Below are positions 1 to 9,182 of a stretch of DNA of 64,000 nucleotides, one piece after another. Made by a program: the position numbers and the translations under genes. The stretch lies in contig NZ_CP080531.1 in the NCBI RefSeq assembly GCF_024746835.1, forward strand, positions 372,001-436,000, read 5' to 3'. Source of the stretch: Mesorhizobium sp. AR02. GTDB lineage: Bacteria; Pseudomonadota; Alphaproteobacteria; Rhizobiales; Rhizobiaceae. The stretch's first letter is position 1. Every line of letters begins with the position of its first letter. A model generated the notes under the pieces. The model had not been told where the DNA came from, searched no databases, and saw only the letters and a list, made by a program, of their open reading frames with translations.

Positions 1-296
1 GCGTGGCGATCTCGCCGACCTTCATCACCGCGTTCGGCCTGATCGAGCGGCATGTGCCGGAAGCGATGCTGACCGAGGGCATCACCTGGGTGACAACAGG
101 GATCGGCATCGGAATGGCGTTGGGCGCGTTCGTCGCCGGCGCGGTGGTGGATGCGTTCGGCGCCCAGAGCGGGTTCTGGGTCTCCGTTGCATCAGGCACG
201 ATTGCGCTGGCCACCGTGCTGCTCGGCCAACGCAGCCTGGCCACCCGCGAATGCGACCTGGATGGGTGTGAGGCTGCCGCCGTTCCAGCGGAATAG
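1..296 (+). CDS. MFS transporter, C-terminal end (5' end outside window)
   Basis: The reading frame is open from the first bases and stops with TAG at 294-296, so the gene begins upstream of the window. The roughly 97 visible residues hold two hydrophobic segments rich in Gly, Ala and Val, around GIGIGMALGAFVAGAVVDAFG and the following FWVSVASGTIALATVLL. They match the last two transmembrane helices and the connecting loop of a 12-helix major facilitator permease. The tail after the last helix is short and polar. The substrate cannot be judged from this fragment. Confidence 0.6.
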   Translation, partial: VAISPTFITAFGLIERHVPEAMLTEGITWVTTGIGIGMALGAFVAGAVVDAFGAQSGFWVSVASGTIALATVLLGQRSLATRECDLDGCEAAAVPAE

Positions 297-331
297 CGCG
301 CTCGGTCCCTGTTGGGGCCGGGCACTCCGCT

Positions 332-868
332 CTATGCGGCAGGGCTTGAAATCCAGCGCGGTCGTGCCAGCGCAAAAAGCATTGTTGGCGCTCCGTGCAG
401 CATCACCTCTTGTTCGAAGGTGAAGCCGCATTTCTCCAGCACGCGCCGCGATGCGGGGTTGGCGGCGCGGACGAGGCCAATGACCCGGTCGGCATGCAGA
501 GGGCCGAACGCGGCCTGCAGCGCCGCCGCAACCAGTTCCGTGGCATAGCCATGTCCCCAGCTTTCCGGATGAAGATGGTAGGACAGGTTCAGGCCGTCGA
601 AATCCGCCGAGACGGTGACACCGCCGAAGCCGATCAGCTTTCCATCGGCTTCGACCGCCCAGCGGCCAAAGCCATGCTTGTCCCAGTGGCCGATGTCGCG
701 AGCCAGCCTGGCGGCGCTCTGCTGAGGCGTGTCCGCAACAGGATCGGGGCGATGGGCGACAGGTTCCCAGCGTGAGAAGAGATCGATCAGGAAATCCAGA
801 TCAGCCTGCGCCGGCCGGCGCAGCAAAAGCCGCTCGCTGCGCTGGCTCAGAGGCAATGACGCGTTCAT
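332..868 (-). CDS. GNAT family N-acetyltransferase (RimJ/RimL-like)
   Basis: This 178-residue protein reads as a GCN5-related acetyltransferase of the RimJ/RimL type, which moves acetyl from acetyl-CoA to an amine. The acetyl-CoA loop is visible as SWGHGYATEL, followed by the family's usual ANPASRRVLEKCGF stretch near the C-terminus. The start was placed at the ATG at 868 because the open frame upstream of it runs into the end of ribBA and does not look like protein. It lies 35 bp after ribBA on the same strand, so it may be the last gene of an aroC-ribBA transcript. The acceptor substrate is unknown. Confidence 0.8.
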   Translation of the reverse strand: MNASLPLSQRSERLLLRRPAQADLDFLIDLFSRWEPVAHRPDPVADTPQQSAARLARDIGHWDKHGFGRWAVEADGKLIGFGGVTVSADFDGLNLSYHLHPESWGHGYATELVAAALQAAFGPLHADRVIGLVRAANPASRRVLEKCGFTFEQEVMLHGAPTMLFALARPRWISSPAA

Positions 869-903
869 GCCGTCATCTCCCGGCAAAGGGATTGGTCGAC
901 CTC

Positions 904-2004
904 TCAGATAATCTCGGTCTTGGCGATGTGGATGCCAAAGCCTTCGAGGCCGACATAGTGGCGCTCGCGTGAGGCGATCAGGTTGATCGAGGAAATGCCG
1001 AGATCTTTCAGGATCTGCGCGCCGAGGCCGATTTCGCGCCATTCATTCTCGCGCCGGCGGGCCTCTTCGTGATCCTCGCGGTCGCCGCTCTGCGGGCGCT
1101 TGCGCTCCTGATGGGCGACGCCGACCGAACCCTCTCTGAGATAGACGATGACGCCGCGCTTGCGCTCGCCCATCGCCTTCATGATGGCATCCAGCCGATG
1201 GCTGGTGCCGAAGACGTCTGTCACCACATCCTCGGAATGCAGCCGCACCGGCACGTCCTCGCCGTCGCGTATGTCGCCGAAGACGACGGCGACGTGATGC
1301 ATCGTGTCCCAGGGCAGCGTGTAGGTGAAAACCTGCGCCTTGCCGCCGAGCGTGTCGATATCAGAGCAGGCGACGCGTTCGACCAGCGTTTCCTTGCGTT
1401 GCCGATAGGCGATGAGGTCGGCGACCGAAACCTGCTTGAGACCATGCTCTTCGGCGAAAGCCTGCACTTGCGGGCCCCGCTTGACGGTGCCGTCGTCGTT
1501 GACCAGTTCGGAAATGACGCCGATCGGCGGCAGGCCGGCGAGCTTGCACAGGTCGACCGCCGCTTCGGTATGGCCTGAACGCATCAGGACGCCGCCTTCA
1601 CGCGCGATCAGCGGAAAGATGTGGCCGGGGCGGACGAAGTCGGAGGCGCCGACATTGCCATTGGCGAGGTTGCGCACGGTCAGCGTGCGGTCGTCGGCCG
1701 AAATGCCTGTCGTCGTGCCATGCTTGAAATCGACGCTGACGGTGAAGGCGGTGGTGTGGGCGGAATCATTGTCGGCAACCATCGGCTGCAGGTTGAGCCG
1801 CTTGGCTTCCTCGCGCGGCATCGGGGTGCAGACGATGCCCGAAGTGTTGCGGACGATGAAGGCCATCTTCTCCGGCGTGCAGTGGACGGCGGCAACGATC
1901 AGATCGCCCTCGTTCTCGCGCCCGTCATCGTCCATGACGACGACGATCTCGCCGCGTTCGAAGGCCCGGATAGCTTCGACAATCTTCTTCTGGTCGTAAG
2001 GCAT
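904..2004 (-). CDS. ribB: RibBA-type protein: 3,4-dihydroxy-2-butanone-4-phosphate synthase with degenerate GTP cyclohydrolase II domain
   Basis: The first 205 residues or so are a complete RibB domain, which converts ribulose 5-phosphate to dihydroxybutanone phosphate for riboflavin. The acidic active-site loop DDDGRENEGDL is at residues 25-35 and RSGHTEA at 142-148. Residues 206-366 align with GTP cyclohydrolase II, but the zinc cysteines are gone: where the family has a Ser-Glu-Cys and a Cys-Asp-Cys this protein has SEDV (257-260) and GTSHR (266-270). A charged insert at about 299-324 replaces the usual Gln-Glu-Gly-Arg loop. The second half is therefore probably not an active cyclohydrolase. 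The start at 2004 (MPYDQKK) fits family length. It follows aroC on the same strand. Confidence 0.92.
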   Translation of the reverse strand: MPYDQKKIVEAIRAFERGEIVVVMDDDGRENEGDLIVAAVHCTPEKMAFIVRNTSGIVCTPMPREEAKRLNLQPMVADNDSAHTTAFTVSVDFKHGTTTGISADDRTLTVRNLANGNVGASDFVRPGHIFPLIAREGGVLMRSGHTEAAVDLCKLAGLPPIGVISELVNDDGTVKRGPQVQAFAEEHGLKQVSVADLIAYRQRKETLVERVACSDIDTLGGKAQVFTYTLPWDTMHHVAVVFGDIRDGEDVPVRLHSEDVVTDVFGTSHRLDAIMKAMGERKRGVIVYLREGSVGVAHQERKRPQSGDREDHEEARRRENEWREIGLGAQILKDLGISSINLIASRERHYVGLEGFGIHIAKTEII

Positions 2005-2024
2005 GGACGCTCGCTTTGCTCGCA

Positions 2025-2145
2025 GGGCAGTAGGGGAATAGGGCAGTAAGGCAGCAGGGGAAAGCAAAAATTTGGCTGTCTGAGCGTTGGGCGTAGCATA
2101 CTGCCCTACTGCCCTACTGCCCTACTGCCCTACTGCCCTACTCCC
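2025..2145. repeat. 8-bp tandem repeat (tactgccc)n with inverted copies, between aroC and ribBA
   Basis: From 2099 to 2138 the octamer tactgccc is repeated five times without error, then continues as tactccc to 2145. The opposite-strand form gggcagta occurs at 2025-2032 and 2041-2048, with a degraded copy just after. The two blocks are 50 bp apart and could pair as a hairpin in the transcript. The block runs into the 3' end of aroC, so the aroC stop codon (2130-2132) is itself inside the repeat. It is too short and has no spacers, so it is not a CRISPR array. Confidence 0.85.
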
Positions 2146-3239
2146 TTCCCCGTCTGTCCCCGATGGCGCAGATAGTGATCGGCGATCGCGCAGGCAACCA
2201 TCGCCTCGCCGATCGGCACGGCGCGGATGCCGACGCAGGGGTCATGCCGGCCCTTGGTCATCACCTCGACGTCGTTGCCGTCCTTGTCGATCGACTTGCG
2301 CGGCGTCAGGATCGACGAGGTCGGCTTGACGGCGAAGCGCGCAATGATCGCCTGACCGGTCGAGATGCCGCCGAGGATGCCGCCGGCATTGTTGGACAGG
2401 AACACCGGCTTGCCGTCATTGCCGATGCGCATCTCGTCGGCATTCTGTTCGCCGGTGATGCGCGCCGCCTCGAAACCATTGCCGATCTCGACGCCCTTGA
2501 CGGCGTTGATCGACATCAGCCCGGAGGCGATATCCTGGTCGAGCTTGGCATAGATCGGCGCGCCGAGCCCCGGCGGAACGCCGTCGGTGACGATCTCGAT
2601 CACCGCGCCGACCGAGGAACCGGCCTTGCGGATGCCGTCGAGATACTGCGTGAAGACGGGAACGGAAGCCGGATCGGGGGTGAAAAATGGATTCTCCGCA
2701 TCGCCAATGAAATTCCAGTTCCAGTTGGCGCGGTCGATCGACTTTTCGCCCATCGACACCAGCGCGCCGCGCACCACCATGCCCGGCACCACCTTGCGCG
2801 CCAAGGCACCGGCTGCCACACGCGCCGCCGTCTCGCGGGCGGAGGAGCGGCCGCCGCCGCGATAGTCGCGTATGCCGTATTTGACGTCATAGGTGTAGTC
2901 GGCATGGCCTGGCCGATACTGGCGGGCGATCTCGCCATAGTCCTTCGAACGCTGATCGACATTCTCGATCATCATCGAGACCGGCGTGCCGGTGGTGATC
3001 ATGGTCTCGCCGTCCTCGTCGAGCACGAAGCCCGACAGCACCTTCACCTCGTCCGGCTCCCGGCGCTGGGTGACGAAACGCGACTGTCCCGGCCGGCGTT
3101 TGTCGAGTTCGGCCTGGATCTCGGCACGCGTGAAGCGGATACCGGGGGGGCAGCCGTCGACCACGCAGCCAATTGCTGCTCCATGGCTTTCGCCCCAGGT
3201 GGTGACGCGGAAAAGATGGCCGAACGTGTTGTGAGACAT
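2130..3239 (-). CDS. aroC: Chorismate synthase
   Basis: This 369-residue protein catalyses the last shikimate-pathway step, turning 5-enolpyruvylshikimate 3-phosphate into chorismate with reduced FMN as cofactor. The N-terminus [20 protein letters not shown] is the family signature, and [32 protein letters not shown] and the C-terminal [19 protein letters not shown] are all present. Length is normal. It is followed 125 bp downstream by ribBA on the same strand, a plausible shared transcript; chorismate synthase needs flavin, but that link is inference. The last residues (GKGVGQ) are encoded at the edge of the octamer repeat block. Confidence 0.97.
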   Translation of the reverse strand: MSHNTFGHLFRVTTWGESHGAAIGCVVDGCPPGIRFTRAEIQAELDKRRPGQSRFVTQRREPDEVKVLSGFVLDEDGETMITTGTPVSMMIENVDQRSKDYGEIARQYRPGHADYTYDVKYGIRDYRGGGRSSARETAARVAAGALARKVVPGMVVRGALVSMGEKSIDRANWNWNFIGDAENPFFTPDPASVPVFTQYLDGIRKAGSSVGAVIEIVTDGVPPGLGAPIYAKLDQDIASGLMSINAVKGVEIGNGFEAARITGEQNADEMRIGNDGKPVFLSNNAGGILGGISTGQAIIARFAVKPTSSILTPRKSIDKDGNDVEVMTKGRHDPCVGIRAVPIGEAMVACAIADHYLRHRGQTGKGVGQ

Positions 3240-3423
3240 GGAAAAGTGCCCTGCCCGGCAGCGGAGCCGGTTGAAGCCTGCCTTCTATTGGCGTTTTTTG
3301 CAGTGGTCAAACTGTCATCCCCGCCGTTTAAGTTTTGACACATTCGGCTGGTTTCTGCTTTCTTCCATCCGCCGTTGAGGATCCGCCGCCACAGTGCCGG
3401 CGCAATGACCAAAGAGGACGATT

Positions 3424-3684
3424 ATGCGTACCCTGATTGGCGCTGTTGCCGCCACGCTGCTCTATTCCACCGCTGCTTTCGCCGGCCAGACCGAAGGCCT
3501 GATCAAGAAGATCGACAAGGACGCGCTGATTCTGACGCTGGACGACGGCAAATCCTACAAGCTGAACGCCGAGACCGATCTCGACGCGCTGAAGCCGGGC
3601 ATGGACATCGTCATCGCTTACGACGTGACCAACGGCGAGAACGTCATCACCGACATGCAGTTGCCGGACGGCGACACGAACTAA
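3424..3684 (+). CDS. DUF1344 small secreted protein
   Basis: This 86-residue protein has a signal peptide of about 20 residues (MRTLIGAVAATLLYSTAAFA, cleaved after Ala). The mature part of about 65 residues starts GQTEGLIKKIDKDALILTLDDG and ends with a predicted small beta fold. It fits the DUF1344 family, common in Rhizobiales and without a known function. An AAAGAGGACG stretch just upstream of the ATG can serve as ribosome binding site. It is a single gene, divergent from aroC and convergent with the phosphatase gene. Confidence 0.8.
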   Translation: MRTLIGAVAATLLYSTAAFAGQTEGLIKKIDKDALILTLDDGKSYKLNAETDLDALKPGMDIVIAYDVTNGENVITDMQLPDGDTN

Positions 3685-3804
3685 AGCTTCCGACCCAATT
3701 TGGATGCGTGCCGTCGGTTCGACATTCCGCCGAGCCGGCTCAGTCGTCTCTTACGCGATTACGGCCGCAACTGCCGTGTCATTTCCTGGGCCATTGTAGA
3801 CCGC

Positions 3805-4392
3805 CTAAAGCCACTCCAGGCTCTTGCCTTCGAGTTTGAGCACGCGATCCTGCGGTATCTCCAGGTTCGCGGCCTCGTCTTCGGCCATATCAAGCACGAA
3901 GCGAAACAGCGTGCGCATGACGCCGCCATGTGTCACACAGATTGTCCTGCGGTCCATCTCGTCGAAGCAGGGCTTCACCCGTTCGAGCAGCATCTGATAG
4001 CTCTCCGCACCGTCGCCGGGCGGCTGAAAGTTCCATTTGTCCAGTGCGCGGGACCGGCTTGCTCCGGGTGACTGCGTCTCGAGCTCGGCAAAGGTAAAAC
4101 TCTGCCAGTCACCGAAATTGACTTCAATGAGGCGTGCATCGGTTCGATAGGCGAGCGGATCGAGCGTCATCGCGGCGCGGATGCGTTCCATCGTCTCGCG
4201 CGTCCGGCGCATCGGGCTGGCGACGAAGTCGAATTCCCCGGGATCGCCGACAAGTTCGGCCAGCCGATGACCGTTCCCGGTCGCCTGTTCGCGGCCAAGG
4301 ACATTGAGATCAGTATCGGCCTGCCCCTGAAGCCGGAACTCGGCGTTCCACGCGGTCTGGCCGTGGCGCACGATATAAACCAGCGGGTACAT
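3805..4392 (-). CDS. Histidine phosphatase family protein (phosphoglycerate mutase-like)
   Basis: This 195-residue protein carries the RHG signature at its very start (VYIVRHGQTAWNAEFRLQGQ), where the histidine is phosphorylated during catalysis. The second histidine is in CVTHGGVMRTL near residue 160, and the middle arginine and glutamate are in SPMRRTRETMERI and VNFGDWQ. These identify the cofactor-independent broad-specificity phosphatase branch of the phosphoglycerate mutase superfamily; the substrate is unknown. It lies 52 bp downstream of fabI on the same strand, so the two are probably co-transcribed. Confidence 0.9.
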   Translation of the reverse strand: MYPLVYIVRHGQTAWNAEFRLQGQADTDLNVLGREQATGNGHRLAELVGDPGEFDFVASPMRRTRETMERIRAAMTLDPLAYRTDARLIEVNFGDWQSFTFAELETQSPGASRSRALDKWNFQPPGDGAESYQMLLERVKPCFDEMDRRTICVTHGGVMRTLFRFVLDMAEDEAANLEIPQDRVLKLEGKSLEWL

Positions 4393-4444
4393 CAGGTCTT
4401 CCGGAGGTCGGGCCTGGGCCAGGGCGGAGGATAGGCGGGGGGAA

Positions 4445-5266
4445 TTAGTCCTTGACCGTCGAAATATCGGGCGCGTCGACCGCCTTCATGCCGACCACGT
4501 GATAGCCGGAATCGACATGGTGCACTTCGCCGGTGACGCCACGCGACAGGTCTGACAGGAAATAGACGCCGGAATCCCCGACCTCTTCCTGCGTGACCGT
4601 CTGCTTCAGCGGCGAGTTGTATTCGTTCCACTTCAGGATGTAGCGGAAGTCGCCAATGCCGGAGGCGGCCAGCGTCTTGATCGGGCCGGCGGAGATGGCG
4701 TTGACACGAATCTTCTTGGCACCGAGATCGACGGCGAGGTAACGCACGCTGGCCTCGAGCGCGGCCTTGGCGACGCCCATGACGTTGTAATGCGGCATCA
4801 CCTTCTCGGCGCCGTAATAGGTCAGCGTCAAAAGCGAACCGCCATCGGTCATCAGCGCCTCGGCGCGCTTGGCGATGGTGGTGAACGAATAGACCGAAAT
4901 GTCCATGGTGCGCAGGAAGTTGTCGCGCGTCGTCTCGACATAGCGCCCGGTCAGTTCATCCTTGTCGGAAAAAGCGATGGCATGGACGAGGAAGTCGAGC
5001 TTGCCTCCCCAATGCCTGGCGACATTGGCGAAAACCTCGTCGAGACTCGCCGGATCGGTGACATCGCAATGGCCGGCGACAAAGGCGCCCAGCTCGGCCG
5101 CCAGCGGCTCGACGCGCTTCTTGAACGCCTCGCCCTGATAGGTCAGCGCAATCTCGGCGCCATGATCGACGCATGCCTTGGCGATGCCATAGGCGATCGA
5201 TCTGTTATTCGCGACGCCAAGAATAAGGCCGCGCTTGCCGGCCATCAGGCCCTGTCCACCCGCCAT
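4445..5266 (-). CDS. fabI: Enoyl-[acyl-carrier-protein] reductase (NADH), FabI type
   Basis: This 273-residue short-chain reductase performs the last reduction of each fatty-acid elongation cycle. The glycine-rich NAD site reads KRGLILGVANNRSIAYGIAK, and the FabI catalytic set is intact: Tyr150, Tyr160 and Lys167 in YYGAEKVMPHYNVMGVAKAA. The tail SRGVTGEVHHVDSGYHVVGM is typical. The ATG at 5266 was chosen; an ATG seven codons downstream (5245) is also possible, while the extension further upstream lacks family resemblance. Rhizobia often carry two fabI copies, so this one may not be the only reductase. Confidence 0.95.
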   Translation of the reverse strand: MAGGQGLMAGKRGLILGVANNRSIAYGIAKACVDHGAEIALTYQGEAFKKRVEPLAAELGAFVAGHCDVTDPASLDEVFANVARHWGGKLDFLVHAIAFSDKDELTGRYVETTRDNFLRTMDISVYSFTTIAKRAEALMTDGGSLLTLTYYGAEKVMPHYNVMGVAKAALEASVRYLAVDLGAKKIRVNAISAGPIKTLAASGIGDFRYILKWNEYNSPLKQTVTQEEVGDSGVYFLSDLSRGVTGEVHHVDSGYHVVGMKAVDAPDISTVKD

Positions 5267-5371
5267 GTGAGCGCTCTCCGCAAGGTTTCTGCTTTGTGGA
5301 GTGCCTATCGCACAGGCACACAGCCCCTTCAAGCGCTCAAACCGGACAGTTCGGGGGACAAAAGCGCTGGA

Positions 5372-6301
5372 TCAGCCTTTTTGGCCGCGCAGCAACGCTT
5401 CGAGCGCGCTGTCGCCGCCTTCCGGCAGCATGATGCGCACGTGGGCGTAGAGGTCGCCATGGCCGCCAGCCTTTTCCGGCAGGCCCCTGCCTTTCAGACG
5501 CAGGACCTTGTCCGAGCTCGACCAGGCGGGCACATTGACGGCAAGCCTGCCGGTCGGCGTCTCGACCGGCACCTTGGCGCCCAGCACCGCATCCGCCAGC
5601 GACACCGGCAGATCGGCATGCAGGTCACGGCCTTCGATGCGGTAGCGCGAATGCCGGCGGATATGGATCTTGACCAGCGCGTCGCCCGGCTGGCCAGGCC
5701 CCTGCTCGCCCTGCCCCTTCAACCGGATGGTCTGGCCATCCTCGACAAAGGCCGGCAATTTGACCGCCACCTTGCGGCCATCCGGAAACATCGCCGTCAC
5801 CTTTTCGGCGGTCGCGGCTTCCTCGATGGTGACGTCGAGCGTGACGTTCAGATCGGCCGCCGTCGCCGGCTGGCGACGGTCGCCGGCGCCAGCGCCGCGC
5901 GCACCGGAAAAGGCGTCGCCGAAAATCTGGCTGAAAATATCGCTGTTGCCGTCGAACGGATCACCACCCGGACGCCCCGAACGAAATTCGAATCGCGAAC
6001 CACCGGCCCCTTGCTGGCGGCGAAACCCGCCGAAGGGATCGCCGCCACCGGCGGCGCCCTCAAAACCCTGGAAGCGCGGCTTGCCGTCGGCGTCGATCTC
6101 GCCGCGATCGAAGGCGGCGCGATTCTTCTCGTCGCCGACGATCTCATAGGCCTGGTTGGCCTGGGCAAAACGGTCCTTCGCCTTTGGATCATCCGGATTC
6201 TGGTCCGGATGATGTTTCTTGGCGAGTTTCCGATACGCCGATTTTATGTCCTTGGCCGATGCGTTCTTTGCAACGCCCAGGACCTCATACGGGTCGCGCA
6301 T
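5372..6301 (-). CDS. DnaJ-type co-chaperone (CbpA-like, no zinc domain)
   Basis: This 309-residue protein starts with a J domain (residues 1-70, [20 protein letters not shown], with the Hsp70-activating HPD in [11 protein letters not shown]). A Gly/Phe-rich linker follows (about 80-150: [17 protein letters not shown] and more), then the two beta-sandwich DnaJ C-terminal domains. No CxxCxGxG repeats are present, so it is a type II (CbpA-like) co-chaperone and not the main DnaJ. The ATG at 6301 starts exactly at the J domain; the open frame beyond it is not protein-like. It lies about 100 bp from fabI and could be on its own transcript. Confidence 0.92.
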   Translation of the reverse strand: MRDPYEVLGVAKNASAKDIKSAYRKLAKKHHPDQNPDDPKAKDRFAQANQAYEIVGDEKNRAAFDRGEIDADGKPRFQGFEGAAGGGDPFGGFRRQQGAGGSRFEFRSGRPGGDPFDGNSDIFSQIFGDAFSGARGAGAGDRRQPATAADLNVTLDVTIEEAATAEKVTAMFPDGRKVAVKLPAFVEDGQTIRLKGQGEQGPGQPGDALVKIHIRRHSRYRIEGRDLHADLPVSLADAVLGAKVPVETPTGRLAVNVPAWSSSDKVLRLKGRGLPEKAGGHGDLYAHVRIMLPEGGDSALEALLRGQKG

Positions 6302-6562
6302 GCTTCCTGCCCTGGAAATGAGTTGAGTCCATACTTGCCCACTATATGCGCTTGCATAGGAAGAAATTCCAGTAGCGGGCCACCATATCGGAAGCGGAAA
6401 ATGAGAGCCTGATCCGAAAGTCGGCGGCTGAGGATCGGTGAGGGATTTTTGTCGATCCGGAAGGAGCCGATCGCAGCCGATATCGGGATATCGGCAAGAT
6501 TGGCGACGCACCGGGCGACGAAAAGAGCCGCCGAGCCGACCCGATCGACTTTCGGATCAGGC

Positions 6563-7024
6563 TCAGAGCGCCTTGAAGCCCTGCATGCGCCAGCCGCCGG
6601 CATTGGCGAGGCACAGTTCGCCCTCGAACATGGCAACGCCATCAAAGCTCTCGCGCGAGGCCTTGAAGCGGCGGCAGGTCTGGCCCCTGTCCTTCAATTC
6701 CGCCAGTTCGGTGATGGAGCCGCGTGAGCCGGTGCCGGCATTCGCCCACGGCACGGCCTGGCCGCCGAGTTGCTCGATGTCGGCGGAGGACACCGCATTG
6801 CCGATCGTCGTCTGGTCTGAGTCGCGATCCGAATCGGCAGGCGCTGCTGAAGCCTGCGTGCTGCTGGTCAGGATCGAGCGGTCGACTTCGGCTTTTTCCA
6901 GGCTGAAGCCGCCTGCGCCACAGCCAACAAGCGGCAGGGCGATTGACACGATCGCCGCTTTCGCGCTGGCCGAAGCGATAACGCCCCATTGCCTGCTGTC
7001 AAAAGCTTGCGCGATACGCGACAA
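6563..7024 (-). CDS. Lipoprotein, RT0821/Lpp0805-like surface antigen family
   Basis: This 153-residue protein probably begins at the TTG at 7024: no ATG or GTG fits, and a strong GGGAGG ribosome binding site sits 7 bases before it (7032-7037). The N-terminus ends in a lipobox, SIALPLVGC, so the cysteine should be lipidated and the protein anchored in the envelope. The C-terminal half (GSRGSITELAELKDRGQTCR to the end, with two cysteines) resembles the rickettsial RT0821/Lpp0805 surface protein domain. Function is unknown. It is divergent from pdxH with only 40 bp between the two starts. Confidence 0.75.
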   Translation of the reverse strand: MSRIAQAFDSRQWGVIASASAKAAIVSIALPLVGCGAGGFSLEKAEVDRSILTSSTQASAAPADSDRDSDQTTIGNAVSSADIEQLGGQAVPWANAGTGSRGSITELAELKDRGQTCRRFKASRESFDGVAMFEGELCLANAGGWRMQGFKAL

Positions 7025-7064
7025 TCGGCAACCTCCCTGATTTCGTGACAATTTGAGAAAAACT

Positions 7065-7682
7065 ATGAGTGACACAGAGTTAACAACCAGTGACTTTACC
7101 GAAGCGGCCGAGCCGTTTCGCCTCTTTGCCGCATGGCTGGACGACGCCACCAAGAGCGAAATCAACGACGCCAATGGCGTCGCACTGGCGACCGTCGATG
7201 CCGAAGGCATGCCGGATGTGCGGATGGTGCTGCTCAAGGGGTTCGATGAGGGCGGCTTTGTTTTCTACACGAATTTCGAGAGCGCGAAGGGCCAGGAGAT
7301 TCTTGGCAGCATGAAGGCGGCGATGTGTTTCCACTGGAAATCGCTGCGCCGCCAGGTGCGCATTCGCGGTCCGGTGGAGATCGTCAGCGACGTCGATGCC
7401 GACAGCTATTATGCGACACGGCCGCGCGGCAGCCGCATCGGCGCCTGGGCGTCGAAGCAGTCACGACCGCTGGAAAGCCGCTTCGCGCTGGAGAAGGCTG
7501 TCGCCGAATACACAGCGCGCTATGCCATCGGCGAGATTCCGCGGCCAAAGCACTGGTCAGGCTTCCGCATCGTGCCGAAGACGATCGAGTTCTGGCATGA
7601 TCGGCCGTTCCGGCTGCATGACCGGGTCGTCTTTTCCCGCAATGCCAAGGGCGGTTGGGACAAGACGCGGCTTTATCCCTGA
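7065..7682 (+). CDS. pdxH: Pyridoxamine 5'-phosphate oxidase
   Basis: This 205-residue FMN enzyme oxidises pyridoxine or pyridoxamine 5'-phosphate to pyridoxal 5'-phosphate. The signatures are [18 protein letters not shown] (FMN site), [17 protein letters not shown] and the C-terminal [11 protein letters not shown], followed by KTRLYP as the last residues. The ATG at 7065 was preferred over an in-frame TTG four codons upstream. It is divergent from the lipoprotein gene, so both promoters must be squeezed into or beyond a 40-bp gap. Confidence 0.95.
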   Translation: MSDTELTTSDFTEAAEPFRLFAAWLDDATKSEINDANGVALATVDAEGMPDVRMVLLKGFDEGGFVFYTNFESAKGQEILGSMKAAMCFHWKSLRRQVRIRGPVEIVSDVDADSYYATRPRGSRIGAWASKQSRPLESRFALEKAVAEYTARYAIGEIPRPKHWSGFRIVPKTIEFWHDRPFRLHDRVVFSRNAKGGWDKTRLYP

Positions 7683-7820
7683 GTTGGAACGCAGCGCGGA
7701 CGAGCTGCTGATCGCTCTCGGGGCGCGCCTGGCCACGAACCGCCCGCGCGTCTTGTACCGTAATGCTGAGGCAATCGAGGCGACATAGCTCCATCAGCGG
7801 TGCTTTCAAGGAGCTGTTTC

Positions 7821-9158
7821 GTGACAAAAGCCAATTCTAGAGAGCGGAATTCTTCCCTGCCGTCCGATCTGGAAATAGCCCGGATTCTCGCCGAGCGCGT
7901 CGGTGAGCACAGGCAGGCGATGGGTGTCGTCGTCGGCATTGTCGAACCGCAGGGGCGCCGCATCTTTGCGCAGGGGCGTTTCTGCGAGGATGATCCACGC
8001 TCCGTGGACGGCAATACCGTCTTCGAAATCGGCTCCATCACCAAGGTGTTCACGACGCTGCTGCTGGCCGACATGGCCAACAAGGGCGAGTTGAAGCTCG
8101 ACGATCCGGTTGCAATGCACTTGCCGCCCGAGGTTTCGGTGCCACAGCGCAACGGCAAGGCCATCACGCTCGCCGATCTCGCCACCCATATGTCCTCCCT
8201 GCCTCGCCTGCCCGACAATATGGCTCCAGAGAATGACGCCGATCCCTATGCCGACTACACGGTCGAACAACTCTACCAGTTTCTCTCCGCACATCAGCTG
8301 GCGCACGACATCGGTACGCGCCACGAATACTCCAATGTCGGCTTCGGCCTGCTGGGACATGTCCTGGCGCGGCGCGCCGGAACGGACTACGAAAGCCTGA
8401 TCCGGGATCGAATCGCTGGACCGCTTGGGATGGAAAGCACGGCCATAGCGCTCTCGCCGGCATTGGCGGTGAGGCTTGCGCATGGCCACGAGTGGGGCCT
8501 GCGGCCTGTTTCGAACTGGACCCTGCCGACACTCGCCGGTGCCGGCGCCTTGCGTTCCACCGCCGGAGACCTTCTGACCTTCGTGGAAGCAGCCCTTGGC
8601 AACGCATCGCTATTGACCGCGGCCTTCGACCTGACCTTGAAAACGCGGCGGTCGATCGGTGCTGACAATGTGCAGATGGGGCTTGGCTGGATGATCACAA
8701 AACGCGGCGACGAGGAGATGATCTGGCACAATGGCGGCACCGGCGGCTATTGCTCCTTCCTCGGTTTCCTGCCGAAATCCAGGCGCGGTGTAGTCGTGCT
8801 CTCGAACACGGTGACCGAATTCGTCGACAATTCCGGCCAGCACCTGCTCGATCCCACGATAGTGCTCGCCGCGCCACCGAAGCGGCACATCGAAGTGAGC
8901 GTCGACCCCCGGCTCTACGACAACTATGTCGGCAAGTATCAGCTCACCCCAGAAGCCATCATTGACGTAAGTCGCGATGGCGACGGGCTTCTGGTCCAAC
9001 TGACGGGCCAGGAACAGTACGAAATCTTCCCCGAGGGAGAACGCGACTTCTTCCTGAAGATCGTCAACGCCCAAATAACGTTCGAGGGCACCGGCCGCGC
9101 CGAAGGGCTGACACTGTATCAAGCCGGCCAGCAGCTGCCCGCCCCCCGTATTGAGTGA
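7821..9158 (+). CDS. Serine hydrolase, class C beta-lactamase / penicillin-binding fold
   Basis: This 445-residue protein has all three motifs of the beta-lactamase-related serine hydrolases: Ser72-x-x-Lys75 (SITK), Tyr170-Ser-Asn (YSN) and His303-x-Gly (HNGG). The C-terminal 90 residues form a separate beta-rich region (YVGKYQLTPE onward), as in the DUF3471 lipocalin-like domain. The GTG start at 7821 has an AAGGAG site 7 bases upstream (7808-7813). No signal peptide is visible, which is unusual for a beta-lactamase and favours a cytoplasmic esterase or peptidase. It appears to be a single-gene unit after pdxH. Confidence 0.88.
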   Translation: MTKANSRERNSSLPSDLEIARILAERVGEHRQAMGVVVGIVEPQGRRIFAQGRFCEDDPRSVDGNTVFEIGSITKVFTTLLLADMANKGELKLDDPVAMHLPPEVSVPQRNGKAITLADLATHMSSLPRLPDNMAPENDADPYADYTVEQLYQFLSAHQLAHDIGTRHEYSNVGFGLLGHVLARRAGTDYESLIRDRIAGPLGMESTAIALSPALAVRLAHGHEWGLRPVSNWTLPTLAGAGALRSTAGDLLTFVEAALGNASLLTAAFDLTLKTRRSIGADNVQMGLGWMITKRGDEEMIWHNGGTGGYCSFLGFLPKSRRGVVVLSNTVTEFVDNSGQHLLDPTIVLAAPPKRHIEVSVDPRLYDNYVGKYQLTPEAIIDVSRDGDGLLVQLTGQEQYEIFPEGERDFFLKIVNAQITFEGTGRAEGLTLYQAGQQLPAPRIE

Positions 9159-9182
9159 GCGGAAACAGCTTCAAAAGACCTA

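Noticed and set aside
2005..2129. FMN riboswitch before ribBA
   Set aside because: The space holds the octamer blocks and no conserved riboswitch core was recognised.
2099..2145. Octamer array considered as CRISPR
   Set aside because: Units are 8 bp with no spacers and no cas genes nearby.
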